From: Bacteroidales bacterium
GTDB taxonomy: Bacteria > Bacteroidota > Bacteroidia > Bacteroidales > Paludibacteraceae
Assembly (NCBI GenBank): GCA_900769035.1
Contig: CAAGFD010000109.1
Location: forward strand, 1 to 7,038
Direction: 5' to 3'
DNA: 7,038 nt
Of the stretch, positions 1-5,900 are shown piece by piece. The position numbers and the translations under genes are program-made. Each line of letters opens with the position of its first letter. The first letter of the stretch is position 1. The notes beneath the pieces were generated by a model, which was not told where the DNA came from, made no database searches, and saw nothing but the letters and a program-made list of their open reading frames with translations.

Positions 1-1198
1 CAAATAAACGACGTACTATACGATTTTTTCCTGAGTGAATTTCAACACCTAAAGTACGATGATCTCCTTCTTTTACAAAACTGATTTCATCAACTTTAAT
101 GACTCCATCTTCTAATTGAATACCATCTACAATTTTTTGAAAATCTTCTTCTGTTATATCTTTATCAAGAGTTACTTGGTAAATTTTCTTTTTATCGAAT
201 TTAGGATGAGTTAATTTAGAAGTTAAATCTCCATCGTTGGTAATAAGAAGTACTCCTGTAGTATTTCTATCAAGACGTCCTACCGGGTATACTCTTTCTT
301 TACAAGCATTCTTTATTATATCTAATACCGTAAATTTGGCATGTGTATCCTCTACTGTAGTTACACAATCTTTTGGTTTGTTTAATAATATGTATACTTT
401 ACGTTCTGCTTTTATTGGTTGATCGTGGAAATATACGCTATCAGTTGCAGGAATAATTTTTGTTCCCAATTCGGTTATAACATTTCCATTTACGGTAATT
501 ACACCTGCAGTTATGTATTCGTCAGCTTCACGACGTGAACACAAACCTGAATTTGCAATAAATTTATTTAATCGCATTGGTTGTGACAAGTCTATATAGC
601 TATCGCGGTATTCGTATTGTTTTTTATTTTGGAAACGATTGTTTTGTGAATAATTGTTGAAATTATTGTTCTTAAATTGTCCGTTTTTATTGTATCGGTT
701 GTTGTTATTGTTGTTCCCAAAATTATTGTAATTATTATATCCGCCGTTATTGTTGCGGTAATTTTTATAACTGTTGTTATTACCGTTATTATTATAATTA
801 TTGTAATTATTATTGTAGCTGTTATAACGGTTATTACCATTATATTGAGCATTATAGTTTCCGACAGGATTATTGTATCTCCTATTTTGGTTTTGGTAGT
901 TGGCATTGTACTCACCATTTCTAGAACCATTTTGGAAATTGTTTCGTCCGTAGCGGTTACCTTCGTTGTTGTAATGCCCTTGGCGGTTTTGGTAATTAGG
1001 ATTTACGTTGTTGTAACGTGAATTACGAAATTCCCCATTGTAATTTTGTTCTCGTGAATAGTTGTTGGGGCGGTTATAATGGTTGTAATTGTAGGAAGTA
1101 TTATTGCCCTCACGAGATATTTTACTTCCAATACGAGGTCTTTTTATTTTGCCTTCATCGGCAGATTGACCTTCATTGTTGTTAAATTGTGTGTCCAT
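1..1198 (-). CDS. rluB: RsuA/RluB-family rRNA pseudouridine synthase with Asn-rich N-terminal extension (partial, 3' end outside window)
   Basis: This protein isomerises a specific uridine in ribosomal RNA to pseudouridine. The frame is open for 399 codons from the ATG at 1198-1196 to the left edge, so the C-terminus is missing. Residues 1-207 are a low-complexity extension rich in Asn, Tyr, Arg, Gly and Gln. An S4 RNA-binding domain begins at about residue 208 (MRLNKFIANSGLCSRREAD). The catalytic motif GRLDRNTTGVLLITNDGDL follows, with the catalytic Asp at residue 310 (codon 269-271). The family motif GKNRIVRRLF lies at the window edge. M208 would give a normal-length RsuA/RluB protein, but the frame continues upstream without a stop, and a -7 box lies about 57 bp before M1, so I chose M1. 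The family is certain. The choice of RluB rather than RsuA, RluE or RluF is provisional, because these share the visible motifs and the target uridine cannot be read from sequence. Confidence 0.9.
   Translation of the reverse strand, partial: MDTQFNNNEGQSADEGKIKRPRIGSKISREGNNTSYNYNHYNRPNNYSREQNYNGEFRNSRYNNVNPNYQNRQGHYNNEGNRYGRNNFQNGSRNGEYNANYQNQNRRYNNPVGNYNAQYNGNNRYNSYNNNYNNYNNNGNNNSYKNYRNNNGGYNNYNNFGNNNNNNRYNKNGQFKNNNFNNYSQNNRFQNKKQYEYRDSYIDLSQPMRLNKFIANSGLCSRREADEYITAGVITVNGNVITELGTKIIPATDSVYFHDQPIKAERKVYILLNKPKDCVTTVEDTHAKFTVLDIIKNACKERVYPVGRLDRNTTGVLLITNDGDLTSKLTHPKFDKKKIYQVTLDKDITEEDFQKIVDGIQLEDGVIKVDEISFVKEGDHRTLGVEIHSGKNRIVRRLF
626..1105 (-). repeat. Low-complexity Asn/Tyr/Arg/Gly-coding tract inside the pseudouridine synthase
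   Basis: Residues 32-191 of the pseudouridine synthase are built from irregular short units such as YNN, NNN, NRY and NYQN. About 72 of the first 207 residues are Asn. The Asn codons AAT and AAC are mixed irregularly, and Tyr uses both TAT and TAC, so the DNA is not a clean trinucleotide repeat. The lack of stop codons in other frames here (677-1021 plus and 592-930 minus) is a by-product of this composition. Long basic and polar extensions on this enzyme family are, to my knowledge, common in Bacteroidetes. Their role is not established. Confidence 0.85.
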
Positions 1199-1254
1199 TA
1201 AATTGAATATAAATTAAATTAAAAATGATAGTATTATCTACTTACTAAACTTTG

Positions 1255-1262
1255 CAAAGTTA
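1255..1262 (-). promoter_or_regulatory. Bacteroidetes -7 promoter element for the pseudouridine synthase
   Basis: Read on the minus strand this is TAACTTTG, a match to the Bacteroidetes -7 consensus TAnnTTTG. It lies 57 bp upstream of the ATG at 1198. A T-run on the minus strand (about 1281-1285) sits where the -33 box is expected, but is not an exact TTTG. The box is embedded in the palindrome CTTTGCAAAG (1250-1259). Confidence 0.55.
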
Positions 1263-1346
1263 CAATTAATTTTTTGCATGAAAAAGGGCTGGTGAAATTT
1301 TTTTTATTTTTCCGTTTAACATAATAGTTATGTAAAAATATATTAT

Positions 1347-1354
1347 TATCTTTG
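1347..1354 (+). promoter_or_regulatory. Bacteroidetes -7 promoter element for trigger factor
   Basis: TATCTTTG matches the TAnnTTTG -7 consensus and is followed by CACTCA, which predicts a transcript start near 1360 and a leader of about 50 nt before the trigger factor ATG at 1410. No good TTTG -33 box is seen at 19-21 bp upstream. It is divergent from the minus-strand box at 1255-1262, and the two cores are about 85 bp apart. Confidence 0.55.
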
Positions 1355-1409
1355 CACTCATATGTGTAACGGAAAAATATAATAATAAATAACTCATATA
1401 CAATTAATT

Positions 1410-2762
1410 ATGAATATTACTCGTACGGATATTGATGCATTGAATGCAACAATTAATCTTCATTTTGACGAATCAGACTATTCTGAATTAGTAGAAAAAG
1501 AATTAAAAAAGTTACGCCAAAAAGCTAATGTTCCTGGATTTAGACCGGGAATGGTACCTATGGGTATGATAAAAAAAATGTATGGACGTGGCGTTAAAGC
1601 TGATGAGTTGAATAAACTTATCCAACAAAAATTATTTGAATATGTAAAAGATTTGGATATTCTTTGTGAACCTCTTCCAAACGTTGAAGACGAATCAAGA
1701 AATATTGATTTTGAGAATGATAAAGAATTCGATTTTAAATTTGATATTGCTTTAGCACCTGCATATGAGCCTACTTTAAATAAGAATACTTCTATAAAGT
1801 ACTACGATATTACTATTACCGATGAAATGGTAGATAATCAAGTGAAAAATTACGCTGCTCGTTTTGGTAATTATTCTCAAGTAGAAGAGTTGGTTGATAA
1901 AAAAGATATGCTTAAAGGTAATATCTTAGAAGTGAATGCAGAAGGTAAAGTGGTTGAAACCGGAATTAAAGTGGATGATGCTGTTTTAAGTCCTGCTTAT
2001 ATTAAAGATGAAGATCAACAAAAATTATTTGACAATGTAAAAAAAGGTAGTGTTATAATTTTTAACCCTAAAAAAGCTTTTGAAAATACAGCTGAGATTT
2101 CTTCTATGTTGAAGATTTCTAAAGAAAAGGCCGAAGAATTAACTGCCGATTTCCGTTATGAAGTGACTTCTATTACTCATTACGAAGAGTCAGCTATAGA
2201 TCAATCTTTATTCGATAAAGTATATGGTGAGGGCATTGTAAAATCAGAAGAGGAGTTCAAAGCAAAAGTTGCTGATGGTATTAAAGAGTCTTATGTCGAA
2301 GATAGTAAGTACAAATTTGGTATCGATGCAAAAGCTGCAATGTTGAAAAAAATGGATAAGCTCGAATTCCCGGAGGCATTTTTGAAACGTTGGTTATTGG
2401 CTACAAACGAAAATATGTCTGAAGAAACTTTAGAGAAAGATTTCCCTACTATGCTTGAAGATTTAAAATGGTATATCTGTAAGAGCAAAATAGCTAAGAA
2501 GTTTGACGTTAAAGTTGAAGAAGACGATATTAAAGATTTTGCAAGAAGAATGACTAGAATTCAATTTGCTCAATATGGTATGACAGGAATGCCTGATGAT
2601 GTTTTAGATAATTATGCTAAGAATATGTTGAGTAAAGATGAAACTCGTCGTAATGTTATCGAAAAAACACTTGAAGATAAAGTATTTGATGTTATTAAGA
2701 ATAATGTTAAAGTCGTTGATACTCAAGTTAGTGTTGAAGAATTTAATAAATTGTTCGAATAA
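1410..2762 (+). CDS. tig: Trigger factor, ribosome-associated chaperone
   Basis: Trigger factor docks at the ribosome exit tunnel and shields nascent chains in the cytoplasm. The 450-residue length fits the family. Residues 1-115 form the ribosome-binding domain, with the docking loop GFRPGMVP at 43-50, equivalent to GFRKGKVP at the same position in E. coli. Residues of about 165-256 occupy the place of the FKBP-type PPIase domain but are strongly diverged: I cannot find the usual PGFE-type segment. The rest (about 260-450) is charged and helical, as expected of the substrate-cradling C-terminal domain. The ATG follows an A/T-rich leader without a Shine-Dalgarno sequence, which is normal in this phylum. 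The gene appears monocistronic: a -7 box lies 56 bp before the start and a strong terminator begins 18 bp after the stop codon. clpP and clpX, which follow tig in many Bacteroides genomes, are not here. Confidence 0.93.
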   Translation: MNITRTDIDALNATINLHFDESDYSELVEKELKKLRQKANVPGFRPGMVPMGMIKKMYGRGVKADELNKLIQQKLFEYVKDLDILCEPLPNVEDESRNIDFENDKEFDFKFDIALAPAYEPTLNKNTSIKYYDITITDEMVDNQVKNYAARFGNYSQVEELVDKKDMLKGNILEVNAEGKVVETGIKVDDAVLSPAYIKDEDQQKLFDNVKKGSVIIFNPKKAFENTAEISSMLKISKEKAEELTADFRYEVTSITHYEESAIDQSLFDKVYGEGIVKSEEEFKAKVADGIKESYVEDSKYKFGIDAKAAMLKKMDKLEFPEAFLKRWLLATNENMSEETLEKDFPTMLEDLKWYICKSKIAKKFDVKVEEDDIKDFARRMTRIQFAQYGMTGMPDDVLDNYAKNMLSKDETRRNVIEKTLEDKVFDVIKNNVKVVDTQVSVEEFNKLFE

Positions 2763-2780
2763 TAATTGATTTTTAGATAG

Positions 2781-2815
2781 AAAAAAGAATGCTATTTTTA
2801 TAGCATTCTTTTTTT
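2781..2815. terminator. Bidirectional rho-independent terminator between tig and the FetAB operon
   Basis: AAAAAAGAATGCTAT pairs with ATAGCATTCTTTTTT over about 15 bp, with a TTTT loop at 2796-2799, and a T-run continues to 2815. On the minus strand the A-run at 2781-2786 supplies the U-tract. It lies between the convergent stop codons of trigger factor (2762) and the permease (2839), so it can end both transcripts. Confidence 0.88.
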
Positions 2816-2838
2816 ATTATATAGTGGCAGCCAATAAC

Positions 2839-3576
2839 TTACTTTTTTTTTGATATTAGTAAGAGTGTTATTATCACAGAGATGAATGAAGATACAAAGA
2901 TGTTGGACATCAACATTATTTGATATTTAATAGCAATATCAGGAGAAGATCCTCCCAATATCTGTCCTGTCATAGTACCCGGTAATGATATCAAACCCAT
3001 TATTGCCATAGAAGCAATAGTCGGATTAAAACTTTGTATCAAGGCTCCCTTAATAAAAGGCGATTGAGCCTCTTTAAATGTTGCTCCGTTTGCTAATCTG
3101 TAATAATATAATTGGAGGTCTCTTTGAAAATTGTTTTTATATGTGTTTATCGCTATAACATTTGCAGATAACATATTCCCTAATATCATACCGCTTATAG
3201 GTATAAAATATCTCGCGTCGAACATATTGTCTAACTCCAATATCATATTCATGAAATATAAATCAATGAATATTATTGAAGATAGTAAAGAAGATGATAT
3301 GGAAATAAATAATTCTTTATAAGTGGAGTGGGTTCTGCGAATAATAGTATCAGATGCAATTATTATCATTATTAGTACCCATATAAGGTTTACCCACCAT
3401 AAATTCAGTTTAAACATATATTTAAGGTAGAATCCAACAAAAAATAGTTGTATAGACATTCTAATAACAGCAATAAATGCATCCTTAGATAAGCCGGTTC
3501 TATAATAATTTAAGAAGAATATTGGAATGGAAACAATAATAAAACCCCATACCATAGAAGACCATGAAATATCCAT
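2839..3576 (-). CDS. fetB: FetB/YbbM-family (UPF0014) ABC transporter permease
   Basis: This is the predicted membrane partner of the ATPase encoded just upstream. The 245 residues are slightly fewer than E. coli FetB, from memory about 259. The protein is very hydrophobic with about six or seven membrane segments (roughly residues 8-24, 36-54, 58-76, 92-112, 123-141, 186-206 and 218-240). Family hallmarks are GNMLSANVIAINTY (133-146), the cytoplasmic loop with RLANGATFKEA (160-170), and the SLPGTMTGQILGG motif (197-209) followed by AIKYQIMLM. In E. coli, FetAB is linked to iron export and peroxide tolerance; the same substrate here is an inference. The ATG lies 5 bp after the ATPase stop codon, with no Shine-Dalgarno sequence, which suggests translational coupling. 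It is the last gene of the operon, and the shared hairpin at 2781-2815 follows it. Confidence 0.88.
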   Translation of the reverse strand: MDISWSSMVWGFIIVSIPIFFLNYYRTGLSKDAFIAVIRMSIQLFFVGFYLKYMFKLNLWWVNLIWVLIMIIIASDTIIRRTHSTYKELFISISSSLLSSIIFIDLYFMNMILELDNMFDARYFIPISGMILGNMLSANVIAINTYKNNFQRDLQLYYYRLANGATFKEAQSPFIKGALIQSFNPTIASMAIMGLISLPGTMTGQILGGSSPDIAIKYQIMLMSNIFVSSFISVIITLLLISKKK

Positions 3577-3581
3577 AATAA

Positions 3582-4205
3582 TTATAGTTTAGGTATTAGT
3601 ATTTTATTGTCAAAAGAATTAATAAAGGTCTCATCATGAGAGATTGCAATCATTGTTATGTTAGATAATGATTGTAGTAGTTGAATTGTTAGTTGTATTG
3701 ATTTGTTGTCTAATGCTGATGTTGGTTCATCTAACAACAATAAAGGTTTTTTTAATAGTATAGTTGTAGCCAAAAGTATTCTTTGTTTCTCACCGCCTGA
3801 AATTTCATTAATCCTGGAATTCAGTAGATTTTTATTTAGTCCCAATAAGTTGAAATAATTAATAATCTCTTCCAAGTTTGGAGTATTCGATTTGTTTATT
3901 TTAAATTCAAAAGGAGAGTATATTAGTTCTTTAACGGTGGAGTATGGTAAAGCAATATCTTGGGGTAGATACGAACTAATGCTCCTAATGTACGAATAAG
4001 TGTCGCTATTACACTCTTTATTATCTATATAGATAGTGCCGTTTACTGGATGTTCAAATCCTAAAATGGCATTTAATATAGTAGATTTTCCACTGCCTGA
4101 TGGCCCATATAGTACGTATTTATCCCCTTTATTAATATGAAAAGACAAATTATTAATCAATAATTTGTCTTTATAAATGAAATTACAATTTTTAAATGAA
4201 ATCAT
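3582..4205 (-). CDS. fetA: FetA/YbbL-like ABC transporter ATP-binding protein
   Basis: This is the ATPase subunit that would power the FetB-like permease at the inner membrane. All nucleotide-binding motifs are intact in the 207 residues: Walker A GPSGSGKST (34-42), Q-loop Gln82 (YLPQD), signature ISGGEKQR (135-142), Walker B LLLLDEP (155-161) with catalytic Glu160, D-loop SALD (163-166) and switch His190 (ISHD). The length is that of a minimal single nucleotide-binding domain, close to E. coli FetA. The start overlaps the stop of the preceding membrane-protein gene in ATGA (4202-4205), and the permease ATG follows after 5 bp, so the three genes should be translated together. The ABC identity is certain. 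The FetA name rests mainly on the adjacent FetB permease, since small ABC ATPases look alike. Confidence 0.9.
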   Translation of the reverse strand: MISFKNCNFIYKDKLLINNLSFHINKGDKYVLYGPSGSGKSTILNAILGFEHPVNGTIYIDNKECNSDTYSYIRSISSYLPQDIALPYSTVKELIYSPFEFKINKSNTPNLEEIINYFNLLGLNKNLLNSRINEISGGEKQRILLATTILLKKPLLLLDEPTSALDNKSIQLTIQLLQSLSNITMIAISHDETFINSFDNKILIPKL

Positions 4206-4912
4206 TTTTTCTTAGTTGCGAACGACATAAATATTCCTAAGCAAACGCCTAATAGTGCAGCAAATAATACTCTGTACTCAGGAGCAAGCATAAAAGTTAT
4301 AGTATGTGCCGGTATCCAAAATAATGGAATGGTTTTTTTGAAAAGGAAATTCCAAATAGTATTCCAATCTAAATTAGCGAAAATGTTGCCGAAATGAATC
4401 TTAGAAAAATATCCTTTTATTGTTCCGCCGTTATTTAAGATATGAGTATCACTTACTTTGTGTATTACCATGAATACCGGAGCAAATATACAATTCATAA
4501 ATACGGATATAGAAAATGCGGCAAGGAAATGATATCCGCTTTTAGAAACCAAGATACTCGTTTTAATTAATTCTCCATATGTAGTTTCTGTAGGTGTAAT
4601 TCCTAATGTGCATAAGAATGCCGGAACACCATTTGAAAAAATAGTCATTGCAGCGGATATTAGAACACCTAAAAATCCCCAAGTAATTCCTCGAGGTATA
4701 ACGCCAAAACCTTTTGTGGAATATTCGCCGGTTTTTATGCGAAGGCCTATGCATTCTCCAGCTGTGGATAAAATAGCAAACTTGGCAAAACTCATCAAGT
4801 ATGGATGATTTTTTGTGGATGTTATAAACCATTCATATACAGTTTCTGAAATGAAGAATGGTGCAATAACTATTAAAGAACAAATGATAAAAATAATGTC
4901 GTTTTTTTTCAT
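4202..4912 (-). CDS. Multi-pass membrane protein, distantly Mpv17/PMP22-like
   Basis: This 236-residue protein has several hydrophobic stretches (about 6-22, 40-56, 76-100, 126-150, 190-209 and 213-231) and a basic C-terminus (ATKKK), and should lie in the inner membrane. The C-terminal part, LDWNTIWNFLFKKTIP followed by FWIPAHTITFMLAPEYRVLFAALLG, resembles the Mpv17/PMP22 family's C-terminal signature (W..WP..Q.iNF..vP...R). The similarity is from memory and is moderate. Mpv17 proteins in eukaryotes are membrane channels of uncertain substrate, and the bacterial members have no assigned role that I know of. It is the first gene of the operon with the FetA/FetB-like transporter, overlapping fetA by 4 bp. 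This close linkage suggests a role connected to that transporter, but no mechanism can be read from the sequence. The ATG at 4912 lies only 26 bp downstream of the tRNA terminator stem, leaving no room for an obvious promoter. Confidence 0.75.
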   Translation of the reverse strand: MKKNDIIFIICSLIVIAPFFISETVYEWFITSTKNHPYLMSFAKFAILSTAGECIGLRIKTGEYSTKGFGVIPRGITWGFLGVLISAAMTIFSNGVPAFLCTLGITPTETTYGELIKTSILVSKSGYHFLAAFSISVFMNCIFAPVFMVIHKVSDTHILNNGGTIKGYFSKIHFGNIFANLDWNTIWNFLFKKTIPLFWIPAHTITFMLAPEYRVLFAALLGVCLGIFMSFATKKK

Positions 4913-4932
4913 ATTAGTATTACATTATATAA

Positions 4933-4974
4933 ATAAAAAACCGACTGTAACTTTCAATGGCTACATAGTCGGTT
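4933..4974 (-). terminator. Rho-independent terminator of the tRNA-Leu gene
   Basis: On the minus strand AACCGACT (4974-4967) pairs with AGTCGGTT (4946-4939), an 8-bp stem with a 20-nt loop, followed by a T-rich tail (TTTTTTATTT including the end of the stem). It lies 7 bp past the 3' end of the tRNA. The loop is long, so termination may be incomplete. Confidence 0.75.
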
Positions 4975-4980
4975 CTACAG

Positions 4981-5064
4981 TACCCAGAGCCGGGATCGAA
5001 CCGGCATGGAGTTGAATCCACTGGGGTTTGAGACCAGGGCGTCTACCAATTCCGCCATCTGGGC
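4981..5064 (-). tRNA. tRNA-Leu, anticodon CAA
   Basis: This 84-nt class II tRNA reads UUG leucine codons. The acceptor arm GCCCAGA (5064-5058) pairs with TCTGGGT, with a G1-U72 wobble. The D-arm is GCG/CGC around GAATTGGTAGA. The anticodon loop is CTCAAAC, with CAA at 5030-5028. The long variable arm is TGGA/TCCA, and the T-arm is GCCGG TTCGATC CCGGC. The discriminator A is at 4981. The following bases are CT, so the CCA end is not encoded and must be added by enzyme. The one oddity is the top pair of the anticodon stem, U31 opposite C39 (5033 and 5025). The remaining stem pairs are intact. Confidence 0.95.
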
Positions 5065-5081
5065 TTCATTTTAAAACTTTG

Positions 5082-5113
5082 CAAAGGTAGATATTATTTT
5101 TTAATTGACCAAA
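5082..5113 (-). promoter_or_regulatory. Bacteroidetes promoter (-33/-7) for tRNA-Leu
   Basis: On the minus strand TTTG (5113-5110) is separated by exactly 20 bp from TACCTTTG (5089-5082). This matches the Bacteroidetes -33 and -7 consensus (TTTG and TAnnTTTG with 19-21 bp spacing). The predicted start is near 5075, about 10 nt before the tRNA. This is the best promoter in the window. Confidence 0.85.
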
Positions 5114-5267
5114 TATATTCTTAAAAATTTCTTATTTGGCTGAATATAAAATAGTTGTCGGTATATATTGATAAATATACAATAATATACTGCCGTTTAC
5201 TGATTACGAGCTAATTGATTTTTGGTAAAAAAAATCGATGAATATAATGTATATGATAATTAATTTG

Positions 5268-5275
5268 TAAATTTG
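5268..5275 (+). promoter_or_regulatory. Probable -7 promoter element for the lipoprotein-dgt operon
   Basis: TAAATTTG matches TAnnTTTG and lies 23 bp before the lipoprotein ATG, which would leave a leader of about 17 nt. No TTTG box is seen at the expected -33 distance. This is the only -7 match on the plus strand in the upstream region. Confidence 0.5.
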
Positions 5276-5298
5276 CGGAAATTAAAATATTATACATT

Positions 5299-5889
5299 AT
5301 GAAAAAAAATAGTCTGTTATTGTTTGTAGTTGCTATCTTGTTTTTGTCAGGATGCAGTATAGTGAATGGCGTTAAAAGTGCTTATGAATTAACAAAATGT
5401 AATTTTGATTACAAGAGTATAAGCGATATTAATATAGCTGATGTGAAGTTAAGTGATGGGTTGTCTGTTACTAACATTGCTAATCTAACTAAGTTCCTTT
5501 TAAGCGATTTTACTTCATTACCTATCGATATGGTAGTAAATCTTAATGTTTCTAATCCTTCTGATAAAACGGCATCCATTCATGGTTGCGATTATACTAT
5601 TAATATTGATGGATTGGATGTTGCAGAAGGCAATCTTGATTCACCTTTGGAGGTTGAAGCCGGTAAAACAGGCGTAATGGCATTACGAGTAAAAACTGAT
5701 TTGAAAAGTGTAATGACTGCTGAAAATCGGAGTACTATTGTTTCTATTGTAAAAAATCTTGCCGGTATCTCTTCTGAAAAATCAAAGATTAATATGAAAT
5801 TAAATCCTTATTTTAAATCAAATAGTAGGGTTGTTTCCAGTATAGCAATCCCGGTTTCTTTCGAATATAACGGAAAACAAAGTAAGTAG
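5299..5889 (+). CDS. Lipoprotein with a WHy/LEA14-like domain, unknown function
   Basis: The 196-residue product begins with a lipoprotein signal peptide: MKKN, a hydrophobic core (residues 6-16) and the lipobox LSGC, with lipidated Cys19. No acidic surface-export signal follows the Cys (SIVNG), so a periplasm-facing membrane anchor is the more likely location. Residues of about 45-190 resemble the LEA type 2/WHy fold: VVNLNVSNPS (79-88), then YTINIDGLDVAEGNLDSPLEVEAG (99-122), which contains the recurring pattern of a beta-strand, NP, Y.i.idG..va.G and a final strand. The domain call is from pattern memory. In plants these domains occur in stress proteins, and their bacterial role is unclear. 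The gene ends 11 bp before dgt on the same strand and probably shares its transcript from the -7 box at 5268. Confidence 0.8.
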   Translation: MKKNSLLLFVVAILFLSGCSIVNGVKSAYELTKCNFDYKSISDINIADVKLSDGLSVTNIANLTKFLLSDFTSLPIDMVVNLNVSNPSDKTASIHGCDYTINIDGLDVAEGNLDSPLEVEAGKTGVMALRVKTDLKSVMTAENRSTIVSIVKNLAGISSEKSKINMKLNPYFKSNSRVVSSIAIPVSFEYNGKQSK

Positions 5890-5900
5890 TGTATTAATTT

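Larger units (their letters stand above)
5065..5298. other. AT-rich intergenic region between the tRNA-Leu gene and the lipoprotein-dgt operon
   Basis: These 234 bp between divergent transcription units hold the tRNA promoter at 5082-5113 and the plus-strand -7 box at 5268-5275. In the middle (about 5114-5260) I find only AT-rich sequence, including short inverted repeats of the GTATAT/ATATAC type near 5161-5190. I find no open frame and no RNA family that I recognise. Confidence 0.6.

Noticed and set aside
237..422. 61-residue plus-strand open frame
   Set aside because: It lies antisense to the conserved catalytic region of the pseudouridine synthase and has no domain of its own.
575..577. 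ATG at residue 208 as the true start of the pseudouridine synthase
   Set aside because: The frame stays open to 1198, a -7 box precedes M1, and no promoter is evident before residue 208. It remains a possible secondary start.
677..1021. Plus-strand open frame rich in Val and Ile, together with the minus-strand frame at 592-930 rich in Thr and Ile
   Set aside because: Both are shadows of the low-complexity Asn/Tyr codons of the pseudouridine synthase. Their composition is a direct result of reading AAT/AAC/TAC in other frames.
4815..5015. 66-residue plus-strand open frame ending in GIEPAWS
   Set aside because: It overlaps the tRNA-Leu gene on the opposite strand and the operon start. The ending is the familiar artefact of translating antisense tRNA.
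4913..5064. tRNA-Leu as an integration site for a mobile element
   Set aside because: No integrase gene and no repeat of the tRNA 3' end is visible within the window.
5161..5190. GTATAT/ATATAC inverted repeats as a possible operator or terminator
   Set aside because: They consist only of A and T apart from the ends, lack a T-run, and are of the kind expected by chance in such AT-rich intergenic DNA.
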